From: a virus
DNA: 32,609 nucleotides
Virus record (IMG/VR): IMGVR_UViG_3300042544_000946
Span: 1-32,609 of that record
Direction: 5' to 3' (one strand)
The notes beneath the pieces are model-generated. The model was not told the DNA's origin. It ran no database searches and worked only from the letters and a program-made list of their open reading frames with translations. Positions 14,605 through 21,501 of this stretch are shown here, piece after piece; the first letter of the stretch is position 1; the number at the start of each line of letters is the position of its first letter. The position numbers were made by a program, and so were the translations under genes.

Positions 14605-16080
14605 ATGAAAGTAAAATTTTCACCCATCTACGGTGACGTTCATCCGTTTGAAAAACGCAGGTTTGGTAAAAATCTTGTCAAAGTAACAGAAGAGGATCCT
14701 AGTAATCCGTCTGATGCTGCAAAAAAGTTAACTTCTCTATCTAAAAAACAGCTTGAGAAATTGTGTAATAAACACAAAGTTCTCCACGAGCTCCCAATGA
14801 ATAATCCGCAGGAGAGTTTACCAAATATTATTGATGCTGTTTTAAATCACTTTGAAGAGACGGGCATCCTTAAAAATATCATTCTTCCGTTTATTGAAGA
14901 AAAATCTCCTCTCCAAGAACCAGACGAATTGTTGTATCCAATTGACCGAGTTTTTCTAAATTACGGTCCTGACGGTAAAGGTGGTCAGCGTAATCCTAAA
15001 CCTCGTCATGTATTAGAAATGATGCGTAAGTTTAATATTAAACTACTTACTGTAGGTATGGCCAGACGAAATAGCACAGGTCAAGTATTTGTTAATGAAG
15101 GTCAACAACGCAGTATTGCCGCAGGTATTTTAGGCAAATCTAAAATGTGTTATCAATGTCTTGTTAGTGACGACGAGGCCGACGATCCTATTGCTTATAA
15201 AGGTGAGAATAGCGGTAAGTTGTCACAGTCAGATGTAGAGACTTATGAGTCTGATGCAATTATTGCAAAAAACGCTCTCGAAAAATATTTGCTTAAGAAC
15301 GGTCGTGGTGTTCATACTGATCTAGATTTTGCATCTGTTCAACGAATTCTTAATGTTGGGCCAGAGCAGGACGAATTTGTCCATTATAAGATGAAACGTA
15401 TCCTATATTGGAATCGTAGATCTGTACAACAGATTCATTTAGTTAACTCTGATGCAGACTCAAAGACACGGTTCGCTACTAATCACTGTGGAAACTATAG
15501 TCAAACATGGGATATTTTTGAAACAGACGAATACACTGACAACAACGATCGTGTATTAAAATCTGCACTTGATTTCTATCAGCGTGTTTGGTCAAAACGT
15601 GCAATGGTCACCGGTGATTTGATTATGTTCTTAGAGTTCTTTTACTTTAATCAAGATTGGTTTTACGATTTTGACGAGAACGAACAAGAATATTTTTTAA
15701 TCCGGATGAAAAATGCTATACAACCAATTTGGGTTGATAATGAAACAGGTAATAAAGGTGCTGGTAACAGAGCAGTATGGGATGTTATCCAGGACGCTCG
15801 ATCTGCATGTTATCCGTTTAAAACAGTTGCAGACAAGCAAGCAAACAGCATTTACTACTCTGCGGCCAGTCCTCGAGTAGCACAATGCATGTGGATTGGA
15901 ACTGCACTTTATCATCTTCTTAAGGAACGCATGGATGAAGACGATGTTAAGTTATTGGTACAGCCATCTGTTATTACAGAAGATGGAACTGAGTTAGTTT
16001 ACGATAAGTTGATTATTGTTCCTAAATCTGCAGAGAAAAAACCTACTAAGGCAAAACTTAAAGTAGCTAAGAAAGCCTAA
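14605..16080 (+). CDS. ParB-like (ParB/Srx fold) phage protein
   Basis: 491 aa. Residues about 110-180 resemble the ParB N-terminal domain, with YPIDRVFLNYGPDGKGGQRN, then a helix and a hydrophobic strand (IKLLTVGMARR), then VFVNEGQQRSIAAGILGKS. The last corresponds to the 'dGqhR..Aa..lG' nucleotide-binding signature. The N-terminal 100 residues include a charged helical part, and the long C-terminal region (190-470) is helical with a Lys-rich tail. ParB-like proteins may bind DNA and CTP or act as nucleases. The phage family is uncharacterised to me. The consensus promoter suggests early expression and the leader holds a pseudoknot. The next gene starts 1 bp after its stop. Confidence 0.7.
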   Translation: MKVKFSPIYGDVHPFEKRRFGKNLVKVTEEDPSNPSDAAKKLTSLSKKQLEKLCNKHKVLHELPMNNPQESLPNIIDAVLNHFEETGILKNIILPFIEEKSPLQEPDELLYPIDRVFLNYGPDGKGGQRNPKPRHVLEMMRKFNIKLLTVGMARRNSTGQVFVNEGQQRSIAAGILGKSKMCYQCLVSDDEADDPIAYKGENSGKLSQSDVETYESDAIIAKNALEKYLLKNGRGVHTDLDFASVQRILNVGPEQDEFVHYKMKRILYWNRRSVQQIHLVNSDADSKTRFATNHCGNYSQTWDIFETDEYTDNNDRVLKSALDFYQRVWSKRAMVTGDLIMFLEFFYFNQDWFYDFDENEQEYFLIRMKNAIQPIWVDNETGNKGAGNRAVWDVIQDARSACYPFKTVADKQANSIYYSAASPRVAQCMWIGTALYHLLKERMDEDDVKLLVQPSVITEDGTELVYDKLIIVPKSAEKKPTKAKLKVAKKA

Positions 16081-16081
16081 G

Positions 16082-16615
16082 ATGCGTTACACTGATGTAA
16101 TAAATCAGATGATCCTCGATCGCAAGTTGGTCGAGGATCAACTAGATAGAAAAACTTGGAAAAATTTACAATCGTATCATCTTTGTCACGAACACAATGA
16201 TCTTAGATATGATCACATTTTAAGGATTATGAAAAAGTGGCACGGTGGTACGATCGAGCAATGGATCGAGTCTGACAAATGCCCAGTAAGTCAAAAAACT
16301 GATTCGGGTAAAGAATATCTCATAGACTATGGTAAGGGAAAGAATAGTGTGTTACATCAATTTAGGCATGCGTTTGTTTCTAATCCAGACCTTGCTTATG
16401 AATATAAGATGTTTCACACTCCAGAAAATGATCATTGCCCGCAACCAAAATCTAAAGGTGGGCAAGATTTGTTTGATAACTGTGAAGTTGTGATCAAATA
16501 CCCAAATCAATCATCGTTGGATTTAGATCTAGATGATATTATTGAGGCTTGTGAATTAACCCTAGCAACCTATAAACGAATTAGAGACAAATTGCAGATT
16601 GACAAACCTAAATAA
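16082..16615 (+). CDS. Phage protein of unknown function
   Basis: 177 aa, soluble. It contains several His/Cys residues (SYHLCHEHNDLRYDHIL, then DKCPVSQKT, FHTPENDHCPQPK) but no regular zinc-finger spacing that I trust. The C-terminal third is helical (LDLDDIIEACELTLATYKRIRD). It starts one base after the ParB-like gene, so it is probably co-translated and may be its partner. Its 3' end carries the complete -35 and spacer of the exonuclease promoter. No family is recognised. Confidence 0.7.
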   Translation: MRYTDVINQMILDRKLVEDQLDRKTWKNLQSYHLCHEHNDLRYDHILRIMKKWHGGTIEQWIESDKCPVSQKTDSGKEYLIDYGKGKNSVLHQFRHAFVSNPDLAYEYKMFHTPENDHCPQPKSKGGQDLFDNCEVVIKYPNQSSLDLDLDDIIEACELTLATYKRIRDKLQIDKPK

Positions 16616-16627
16616 AGACGATATAAT
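16599..16627 (+). promoter_or_regulatory. Consensus sigma70-type promoter placed for a leaderless mRNA
   Basis: TTGACA 16599-16604 and TATAAT 16622-16627 are exact and 17 bp apart. Only 6 bp separate the -10 box from ATG 16634, so the first transcribed base should be the A of the start codon. No Shine-Dalgarno is present. Confidence 0.8.
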
Positions 16628-16633
16628 AAACAC

Positions 16634-17164
16634 ATGGCAAAACATTTAATGATCGATATGGAGACTATGGCAGTTTCCCCAAACGCTGTAGTCCTCAGTC
16701 TAGGCGCAGTACACTTCAATCCCTATTCACAGGGCTATGGAGAAAAGATATATTTTAAAATTGATCTCGATGACCAAGACAAACTAGGCCGTGAAATCGA
16801 TCCCCAAACATTGGAATGGTGGGGGCGACAGGATCCTGCTATCATGGAAGAAGCTTTCAGCGAAGAAGGTCGTATTCCCCTAGTTGATGCTATGGATCAG
16901 TTCCACAAATTTGCTTGGAACTGCGATGCATATTGGAGTCATGGCGCTACCTTTGATCTTGTGATTATAGAAAACATTTATCGCCAACTTGGTAAACCAC
17001 TGCCATGGAACTATTGGCAACTACGCGATACTCGCACATTGTTTGATTTGGGCTACGATCCAGATATGCCACAGGGCAGTAAACACGATGCCCTGCAAGA
17101 TGCTATTCGACAAGCAGTAGGTGTGCAAAACATCTACGCAAAAATGAAAATCAGACCACGATAA
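16634..17164 (+). CDS. DEDDh 3'-5' exonuclease, DexA/Rv2179c-like
   Basis: 176 aa RNase H-fold exonuclease. The acidic catalytic set is visible: D8 and E10 (MIDMET), D108 (HGATFDLVII), H151 and D156 (KHDALQDAIRQA), which is the DEDDh type. The segment PQTLEWWGRQDPA (about 57-69) matches the 'T..WW..Q.p.a' feature of T4 DexA and the Rv2179c-like exoribonucleases. T4 DexA degrades single-stranded DNA 3' to 5', while Rv2179c acts on RNA, so the substrate is open. The gene is expressed from an exact consensus promoter and the transcript appears leaderless. Confidence 0.9.
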   Translation: MAKHLMIDMETMAVSPNAVVLSLGAVHFNPYSQGYGEKIYFKIDLDDQDKLGREIDPQTLEWWGRQDPAIMEEAFSEEGRIPLVDAMDQFHKFAWNCDAYWSHGATFDLVIIENIYRQLGKPLPWNYWQLRDTRTLFDLGYDPDMPQGSKHDALQDAIRQAVGVQNIYAKMKIRPR

Positions 17165-17287
17165 TGTTCATGGTTTCCCTATTACTAAAATAGGAAAATA
17201 CAATGGAAGACTCATGGTTTTCCATTGATTTCTTCATTAAATACATGTACAATAAATATTGTTTCATTCACACACAAAGGAGATATT
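17165..17287 (+). promoter_or_regulatory. Regulatory region of the ahpC-like operon
   Basis: TTGATT 17225-17230 and TACAAT 17248-17253 are 17 bp apart, a sigma70-type promoter. AATAAATA (17251-17258) overlaps the -10 box and could be a late element. A perfect 8-bp inverted repeat, CAATGGAA/TTCCATTG (17201-17208/17220-17227, 11-nt loop), overlaps the -35 and may be an operator. A further hairpin CCTATT/AATAGG lies at about 17178-17194. AAGGAG precedes ATG 17288. Confidence 0.55.
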
Positions 17288-17839
17288 ATGAAAACAGTGG
17301 GAGATAGATTGGAAAAATTTGCCGTAACAGGCGTGAACCCAGGTAAAGATGATTTCTTTACTATTACAGATGAGAGCTTTGCAGGAAAGTGGAAGGTAAT
17401 TGTTTACTATCCTAAGGACTTTACGTTCGTTTGTCCTACAGAAATTGTAGCCTACGATAAACTGTTCCAAGACTTTGCCGACCGTGACGCTGTATTGCTG
17501 ACAGGTTCAACAGACAACGAGTTCTGTAAACTAGCATGGCAACGTAGCCATGAAGATTTGAGCAAGATTAAACACATTCAGTTTGCTGATACTCAACGCC
17601 CTAACAACGAAACTTATGAGAATCTTAGCCTAATCGAACAGCTTGGTGTGTTCTATGCTCCAGCAGGTGCCGCACTTCGTGCAACATTCATTGTTGACCC
17701 AAACAATGAAATCCAACACGTTACTGTCAACAACTTGAACGTTGGTCGCTCACCCGAAGAAACACTTCGTGTATTGGATGCGCTACAAACTGGCGAACTA
17801 TGTGCTTGTAACCGTACAGTCGGCGGTGAGACTCTATAA
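17288..17839 (+). CDS. ahpC: AhpC/Prx1-type peroxiredoxin
   Basis: 183 aa from ATG 17288 (AAAGGAG upstream). Peroxidatic C49 lies in FTFVCPTEI with T46 and R131 as active-site partners. The C-terminal resolving region has C172 and C174 (ELCACNR), plus an additional C80. The CxC end is typical of the mycobacterial AhpC type, which takes electrons from AhpD, not from AhpF. An AhpD-like gene lies two genes downstream, which supports that pairing. It reduces hydrogen peroxide and organic peroxides and probably protects the infected cell. The stop overlaps the aldolase start (TAATG). Confidence 0.95.
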   Translation: MKTVGDRLEKFAVTGVNPGKDDFFTITDESFAGKWKVIVYYPKDFTFVCPTEIVAYDKLFQDFADRDAVLLTGSTDNEFCKLAWQRSHEDLSKIKHIQFADTQRPNNETYENLSLIEQLGVFYAPAGAALRATFIVDPNNEIQHVTVNNLNVGRSPEETLRVLDALQTGELCACNRTVGGETL

Positions 17840-18489
17840 TGTTAGAAACTATATGCGACACGTTAGTTGAAGCATATAGACGCAACTGGATTACCAGTCG
17901 TGATGGCAATGTTTCAATTCGTCATCACGACCGTGATCACTTTTATATCACACCCAGTGGCGTCCGTAAGCAGACCATGCAACCTGATCAGTTCAAGAAG
18001 ATTGGCATTGAGAAAGGTTACTACGATCAACCTCCTCGATTGTATCATGCTGGCAAGGAATTAGAGTACACTGACATTAGTGCTAACCTAAAGCCTAGCG
18101 GAGAACTACCATTGCACTTTGGCTTACAACGAGAAATGGGTCAACACTCAAGCGATGTTAGAGTTGTAGTTCATTTACATCCAACTTACTGCATTGCGGC
18201 CATGCATGCCGGTATTGATTTAGGAACGGTTAGTGCAGCCTTCCCAGAACTTAATCGCTATACTAAAGTTGCACCCAACGTTGGTGATGTTCCGCCTATC
18301 AGTCAAGAACTTGCTGATCGTTGTCACGAGAATCTACAGTTAGATAATCTAGGCAACATCGCCTACGATATTGTTGGTATCAAAGGTCACGGTGTTGTAG
18401 CCATTGACACAAGCCCATGGAGGGCGTTTGAACACATTGAACGATTAGAACATATTTGTCAAATCGTATTAGCATCAGGGAAATATTAA
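17839..18489 (+). CDS. Class II aldolase/adducin-family protein
   Basis: 216 aa. It carries the family landmarks: RDGNVSIRH (21-29), PSG (39-41), a candidate catalytic Glu E89 in PSGELPLH, metal-binding H112 and H114 (VVHLHPTY) and H184 (KGHGVVAI). The fold covers fuculose- and ribulose-phosphate aldolases and the methionine-salvage dehydratase MtnB. It does not clearly match one member, so the substrate is unknown. It may process a sugar phosphate or another carbonyl compound. It lies between ahpC-like and ahpD-like genes with 1-bp overlap upstream and a 1-bp gap downstream, so the three form one operon. Confidence 0.85.
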   Translation: MLETICDTLVEAYRRNWITSRDGNVSIRHHDRDHFYITPSGVRKQTMQPDQFKKIGIEKGYYDQPPRLYHAGKELEYTDISANLKPSGELPLHFGLQREMGQHSSDVRVVVHLHPTYCIAAMHAGIDLGTVSAAFPELNRYTKVAPNVGDVPPISQELADRCHENLQLDNLGNIAYDIVGIKGHGVVAIDTSPWRAFEHIERLEHICQIVLASGKY

Positions 18490-18490
18490 A

Positions 18491-18997
18491 ATGAGTTTTA
18501 TTGAATCAGTGAAAGGTGCGTTGCCAGACTACGCCAAAGATACAAAATTAAATCTGGATGCTGTATTGCTACGCAGTACATTGGATGCCGATGTTGCTAT
18601 GGGCTGTGCAGTAGCCGCTCTGGCCGCAACTGGCAACGGCAAAATATTATCAGTAATGTTAGCAGATGCTCCAGTACACGCAGAGTCAGCAATGACAGCC
18701 GCAAGCATTATGGCACAAAACAATGTATGGTACCCATTCGTTGAGATGGCTGATGATCCTAGTCTAAAAGGATTGCCAGCAGGTTTGCGTATGAACGCCA
18801 TTCTGCACCACGGTGGAACTACTAAGGCTAACTTTGAAGCATTCAGTCTTGCTGCCAGCATTGTGGGCAAGTGCCATTTTTGTGTTAAGGCACACTATGA
18901 CACACTTAAAAAGGAAGGCTATACTGTAGAACAACTTCGAGACATTGGACGTATTGCCAGCGTTATGAACAGTGTAGCCAAAGTGTTAAACAGTTAA
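18491..18997 (+). CDS. AhpD-like alkylhydroperoxidase
   Basis: 168 aa. It carries the complete AhpD catalytic signature E-x11-C-x2-C-x3-H: E116, C128, C131 and H135 (segment KCHFCVKAH). In mycobacteria AhpD is a thiol relay that re-reduces AhpC using lipoylated dihydrolipoamide succinyltransferase. Here the phage AhpC has the matching C-terminal CxC. Length is close to the single-domain-pair AhpD. The protein should act in the cytoplasm. A 570-bp non-coding region follows. Confidence 0.92.
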   Translation: MSFIESVKGALPDYAKDTKLNLDAVLLRSTLDADVAMGCAVAALAATGNGKILSVMLADAPVHAESAMTAASIMAQNNVWYPFVEMADDPSLKGLPAGLRMNAILHHGGTTKANFEAFSLAASIVGKCHFCVKAHYDTLKKEGYTVEQLRDIGRIASVMNSVAKVLNS

Positions 18998-19034
18998 TTT
19001 GGCTAAAAAAGGTATATTATCTGCAATATTTTTG

Positions 19035-19063
19035 TTGACAAGATAATTAAATTACTATATAAT
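19035..19063 (+). promoter_or_regulatory. Consensus sigma70-type promoter of the large non-coding RNA
   Basis: TTGACA 19035-19040 and TATAAT 19058-19063 are exact and separated by 17 bp. Predicted start is 19070. The nearest downstream gene begins 500 bp later, so a long untranslated RNA is made. Confidence 0.88.
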
Positions 19064-19086
19064 AATAGCATAGACAGTAAATTATA

Positions 19087-19106
19087 AGGTTAGGTACAGC
19101 AACATT
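19087..19106 (+). repeat. Direct repeat, copy 1 (5' end of the non-coding RNA)
   Basis: AGGTTA, two bases, then TACAGCAACA, one base, T. It matches copy 2 at 19519-19538 at all but three positions. The AGCAAC part is complementary to GTTGCT at 19178-19183, and AGGTTA to TAACCT at 19244-19249 and 19552-19557. Confidence 0.8.
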
Positions 19107-19518
19107 CATAATACTATGAATCGTTGGACCCTATGGTAGTCAGCTGGAGTTGAAGGGCTTGCCCGGAGACATTGAAGGTTGCTATTGAAATAGACCAACA
19201 AGCTCAGAGTGATGGCCTGAGTAAAATAAAAGCAGTCAACAACTAACCTGTTAAATCCTAGGATGGATTCAGCAACTTAAACATTAAACTCTGAGCTAAC
19301 TGCTATAGAAGATGGTCGCAGGACACAGTAGAAATACTGTACTAGGAAACTAGACTCGAAGGAATAGACGACACATTGGAAAGACTTTGTATGATGATTG
19401 TACAGACACAACACAATCTAGGCAACATGAATTGTTTGCTAGGCTTGCGGAACTAAACCGATACACTGGGGAATAGGCAAGCAGAAAATAAAATACGGTT
19501 CCGACCATCCTGTTGTAT

Positions 19519-19538
19519 AGGTTATATACAGCAACAAT
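19519..19538 (+). repeat. Direct repeat, copy 2 (3' end of the non-coding RNA)
   Basis: Second copy of the 20-nt repeat of 19087-19106, here forming the loop and 3' arm of the terminal hairpin. The two copies bracket the RNA, 432 nt apart. Confidence 0.8.
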
Positions 19539-19570
19539 TTTTTAATTAACATAACCTGAAGGAAAGTAAA

Positions 19571-20968
19571 ATGAACGCATTTGTTGAAGCGGTTAAGTCC
19601 GTTCCAGTTGAATCTCGTACCGCAAACGGTATGAAGACTTTTGAATCTAGCAAGAGTGATCTTGTAGATTTGTTCTTTGCCATTGGTGCAAGCCGTGGCA
19701 AGGATTTAAGCACTCAGTTTGCTCGCGCACTAGCACAAGACGAAACTCTTGCTCTACGTCTTTTGATGTGGGCACGTGACGTGCGTGGTGGCGCCGGCGA
19801 ACGTGACGTTGTTCGTAAGATTCTAGTAAATCTAGAAAAGACCAACCCAGCCGCATTGGCAAGAATTCTGCCACACCTGGCTGAATTTGGACGTTGGGAC
19901 GACCTATTGATTTTTACTTCCAAGGAAGTGAAGGCGCAGGCATTTACCCTAATCGGTGATGCGCTACGTGCTCGCAATGGGTTGGCAGCAAAGTGGATGC
20001 CACGTCAAGGTCCGTTGGCAGTTGAAATCCGCAATTTCTTCGGTATGAGCCCAAAGTTCTATCGTAAGAGTTTGGTTAACTTGAGTAAGACCGTTGAACA
20101 GAACATGTGTGCAAACACATGGGACCAAATCAATTATGGACACGTTCCATCGTTGGCGGCTGCTCGTTATCAAAAGGCTTTTAAGAAGCACGATGCTGTT
20201 GGTTATGATGCCTATAAGGCACGTTTGGTCTCTGGTGAAGATAAGGTTAATGCCGCAGCCGTTTACCCATACGATGTGATCAAGTCACATAAGTTTGGTG
20301 GAGACGCAACTGTGATCCAATCACAGTGGGATGCATTGCCAAACTACATCGGTGATGAACTGGTGTTGCCAATGTGTGACGTGTCTGGCTCTATGAGCTC
20401 ACCAGTTGGCGGAAACGCTAACTTGACTTGTATGGATGTTTGCGTGAGCTTGGGCTTGTACCTTGCTGATAAGAACACTGGTCCATTCAAGGACATGTTT
20501 TTGACTTTCTCTGCAAAGAGCAAGATCGAAATCTTGAAGGGTGACTTGTTAAGCAAGTTGGCTCAACTACAACGTGCAGATTGGGACATGAGTACCAACC
20601 TACACGCGGCCTTTGACACTGTATTAAACTACGCTGTCAAGGCCAATGTCGATGCCAAGGATATGCCACGGTATGTCCTTATCATGAGTGACATGGAGTT
20701 CAACGTTTGTACTCGCAACGATGACTCTGCTATGCAGATGATCGAACGCAAGTACAACGAAGCAGGATATACTGTTCCAAACATTGTATTCTGGAACTTG
20801 AACGCTCGTGCAGGTAATGTACCTGTTAAGCACGACAAGAAGGGTGTTGCCCTTGTTAGCGGATTTAGTCCAGCTATCATGAAGAGCATCCTGAGCGCTG
20901 AATCATTGGATCCTGTATCAGTAATGATGCAGACTTTGAACAGCCCACGTTATGCTGTAATAGCATAA
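19571..20968 (+). CDS. DUF2828 protein: TROVE/Ro60-like helical repeats plus vWA domain
   Basis: 465 aa. Residues 1-230 are helical repeats resembling the HEAT-like TROVE ring of Ro60, with the DUF2828 landmarks WARDVRGGAGERD (67-79) and YGHVPSLAAARY (189-200). Residues 262-430 are a vWA domain with a complete MIDAS: D270-x-S272-x-S274, T342 and D374 (MSDMEF). FWNLNAR (407-413) and KGVALVSGFS (424-433) are also family hallmarks. Ro60 binds misfolded RNAs and Y RNAs; RNA binding by DUF2828 proteins is not established to my knowledge. All 32 lysines use AAG and none AAA, unlike the neighbours, suggesting high expression or foreign origin. RBS GAAGGAAAG. It sits 27 bp after a large structured RNA. 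Confidence 0.88.
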   Translation: MNAFVEAVKSVPVESRTANGMKTFESSKSDLVDLFFAIGASRGKDLSTQFARALAQDETLALRLLMWARDVRGGAGERDVVRKILVNLEKTNPAALARILPHLAEFGRWDDLLIFTSKEVKAQAFTLIGDALRARNGLAAKWMPRQGPLAVEIRNFFGMSPKFYRKSLVNLSKTVEQNMCANTWDQINYGHVPSLAAARYQKAFKKHDAVGYDAYKARLVSGEDKVNAAAVYPYDVIKSHKFGGDATVIQSQWDALPNYIGDELVLPMCDVSGSMSSPVGGNANLTCMDVCVSLGLYLADKNTGPFKDMFLTFSAKSKIEILKGDLLSKLAQLQRADWDMSTNLHAAFDTVLNYAVKANVDAKDMPRYVLIMSDMEFNVCTRNDDSAMQMIERKYNEAGYTVPNIVFWNLNARAGNVPVKHDKKGVALVSGFSPAIMKSILSAESLDPVSVMMQTLNSPRYAVIA

Positions 20969-20975
20969 GGTGGTT

Positions 20976-21004
20976 AAAAAGGACTCCTAGGAGTCCTTTT
21001 TTTT
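20976..21004. terminator. Bidirectional intrinsic terminator
   Basis: AAGGACTC/GAGTCCTT around a CTAG loop is flanked by A-run and T-run on either side, so it can stop both the DUF2828 transcript and the convergent reverse-strand gene. Confidence 0.9.
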
Positions 21005-21006
21005 GA

Positions 21007-21426
21007 TTACTTAAACCAACCTATCTTCTTACCCTGTGCTTTGCGCTCATCGTATTCTTCAGGAGTACTTGGGAAACGTAATGCCCATATAGCGCAGAGT
21101 GCCATTCCCAGTCCAACACCTGCAACTAGTTTCCAATTGTAGGTAGTGAACCAAAGAATGATAAGACTGATATCCATGGTAATGATCATAGCCCATTTAC
21201 CATATGTTGGGAATACTCGTTTCTCACTCCAATTACGTAAGAACGGACCAAACAGTTTATGATTCATAATCCAATTATGCCAGCGATCTGAACTTTTGGC
21301 AAAACAGTAGGCAGCACCCACAGTTGGTGTGCTCCATGGAATTCCAGGTGTGACTACTCCAATATAGGCAATGCCTAAACAGATAAATCCTAGAGTCATC
21401 CATAACGCTTTTTTAATCTTTTCCAT
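21007..21426 (-). CDS. DUF454/YbaN-family inner membrane protein
   Basis: 139 aa, the only convincing gene on the reverse strand. It has three to four hydrophobic segments (about 7-27, 78-94 and 98-115) and the DUF454 pattern GVVTPGIPWSTPTVGAAYCFAKSSDRWHNWIMNHKLFGP. The N-terminal GFICLGIAYIGVVTPGIP corresponds to the typical 'lG.iGi.lP.lPTtPFlLla..cfarSS.r...wl' run. The function of this family is unknown. It has its own RBS (AAGGAT) and a TAAATA element in the correct orientation upstream (21449-21444). Confidence 0.88.
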   Translation of the reverse strand: MEKIKKALWMTLGFICLGIAYIGVVTPGIPWSTPTVGAAYCFAKSSDRWHNWIMNHKLFGPFLRNWSEKRVFPTYGKWAMIITMDISLIILWFTTYNWKLVAGVGLGMALCAIWALRFPSTPEEYDERKAQGKKIGWFK

Positions 21427-21443
21427 AATAAATCCTTATCAAC

Positions 21444-21449
21444 TATTTA
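21444..21449 (-). promoter_or_regulatory. Late-type promoter element TAAATA on the reverse strand
   Basis: Reads TAAATA on the reverse strand, 17 bp before the start of the DUF454 gene. It is back-to-back with the forward consensus promoter at 21467-21495. Confidence 0.5.
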
Positions 21450-21466
21450 ACTTGGTAAAATAGTGA

Positions 21467-21495
21467 TTGACAAAAGTTTGAATTCCGTGTATAAT
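21467..21495 (+). promoter_or_regulatory. Consensus sigma70-type promoter placed for a leaderless mRNA
   Basis: TTGACA 21467-21472 and TATAAT 21490-21495 are exact and 17 bp apart. ATG 21502 is 6 bp after the -10 box, exactly as at 16599-16634, and there is no Shine-Dalgarno. Confidence 0.83.
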
Positions 21496-21501
21496 TAGTA
21501 T

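Larger units (their letters stand above)
19070..19543 (+). ncRNA. Large structured non-coding RNA upstream of the DUF2828 gene
   Basis: No credible gene in either strand. Pairings seen: CAAC-ATTCAT/ATGAAT-GTTG (19100-19109/19116-19126). GGG/CCC with a CTTG tetraloop (19155-19164). A perfect 9-bp AGCTCAGAG/CTCTGAGCT (19201-19209/19289-19297), crossed by AGGTTGCT/AGCAACTT (19176-19183/19271-19278) and AGCAGT/ACTGCT (19231-19236/19299-19304). AATCC/GGATT (19254-19258/19265-19269). Two abutting GAAA-tetraloop hairpins (19325-19340 and 19342-19353). A bulged hairpin 19418-19442. An H-type pseudoknot, GCTTGC/GCAAGC (19443-19448/19477-19482) with GGAAC/GTTCC (19449-19453/19498-19502). It ends in a hairpin (19511-19519/19525-19533) and T6 (19538-19543), a possible terminator. 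Readthrough into the DUF2828 gene is possible. I match no known class. Confidence 0.8.

Noticed and set aside
19070-19543. Group I intron, RNase P RNA, GOLLD or ROOL as identity of the large RNA
   Set aside because: I could not find the conserved intron core, the RNase P core or any stretch I recognise from GOLLD or ROOL, and the region does not interrupt a gene. Left as an unassigned structured RNA.
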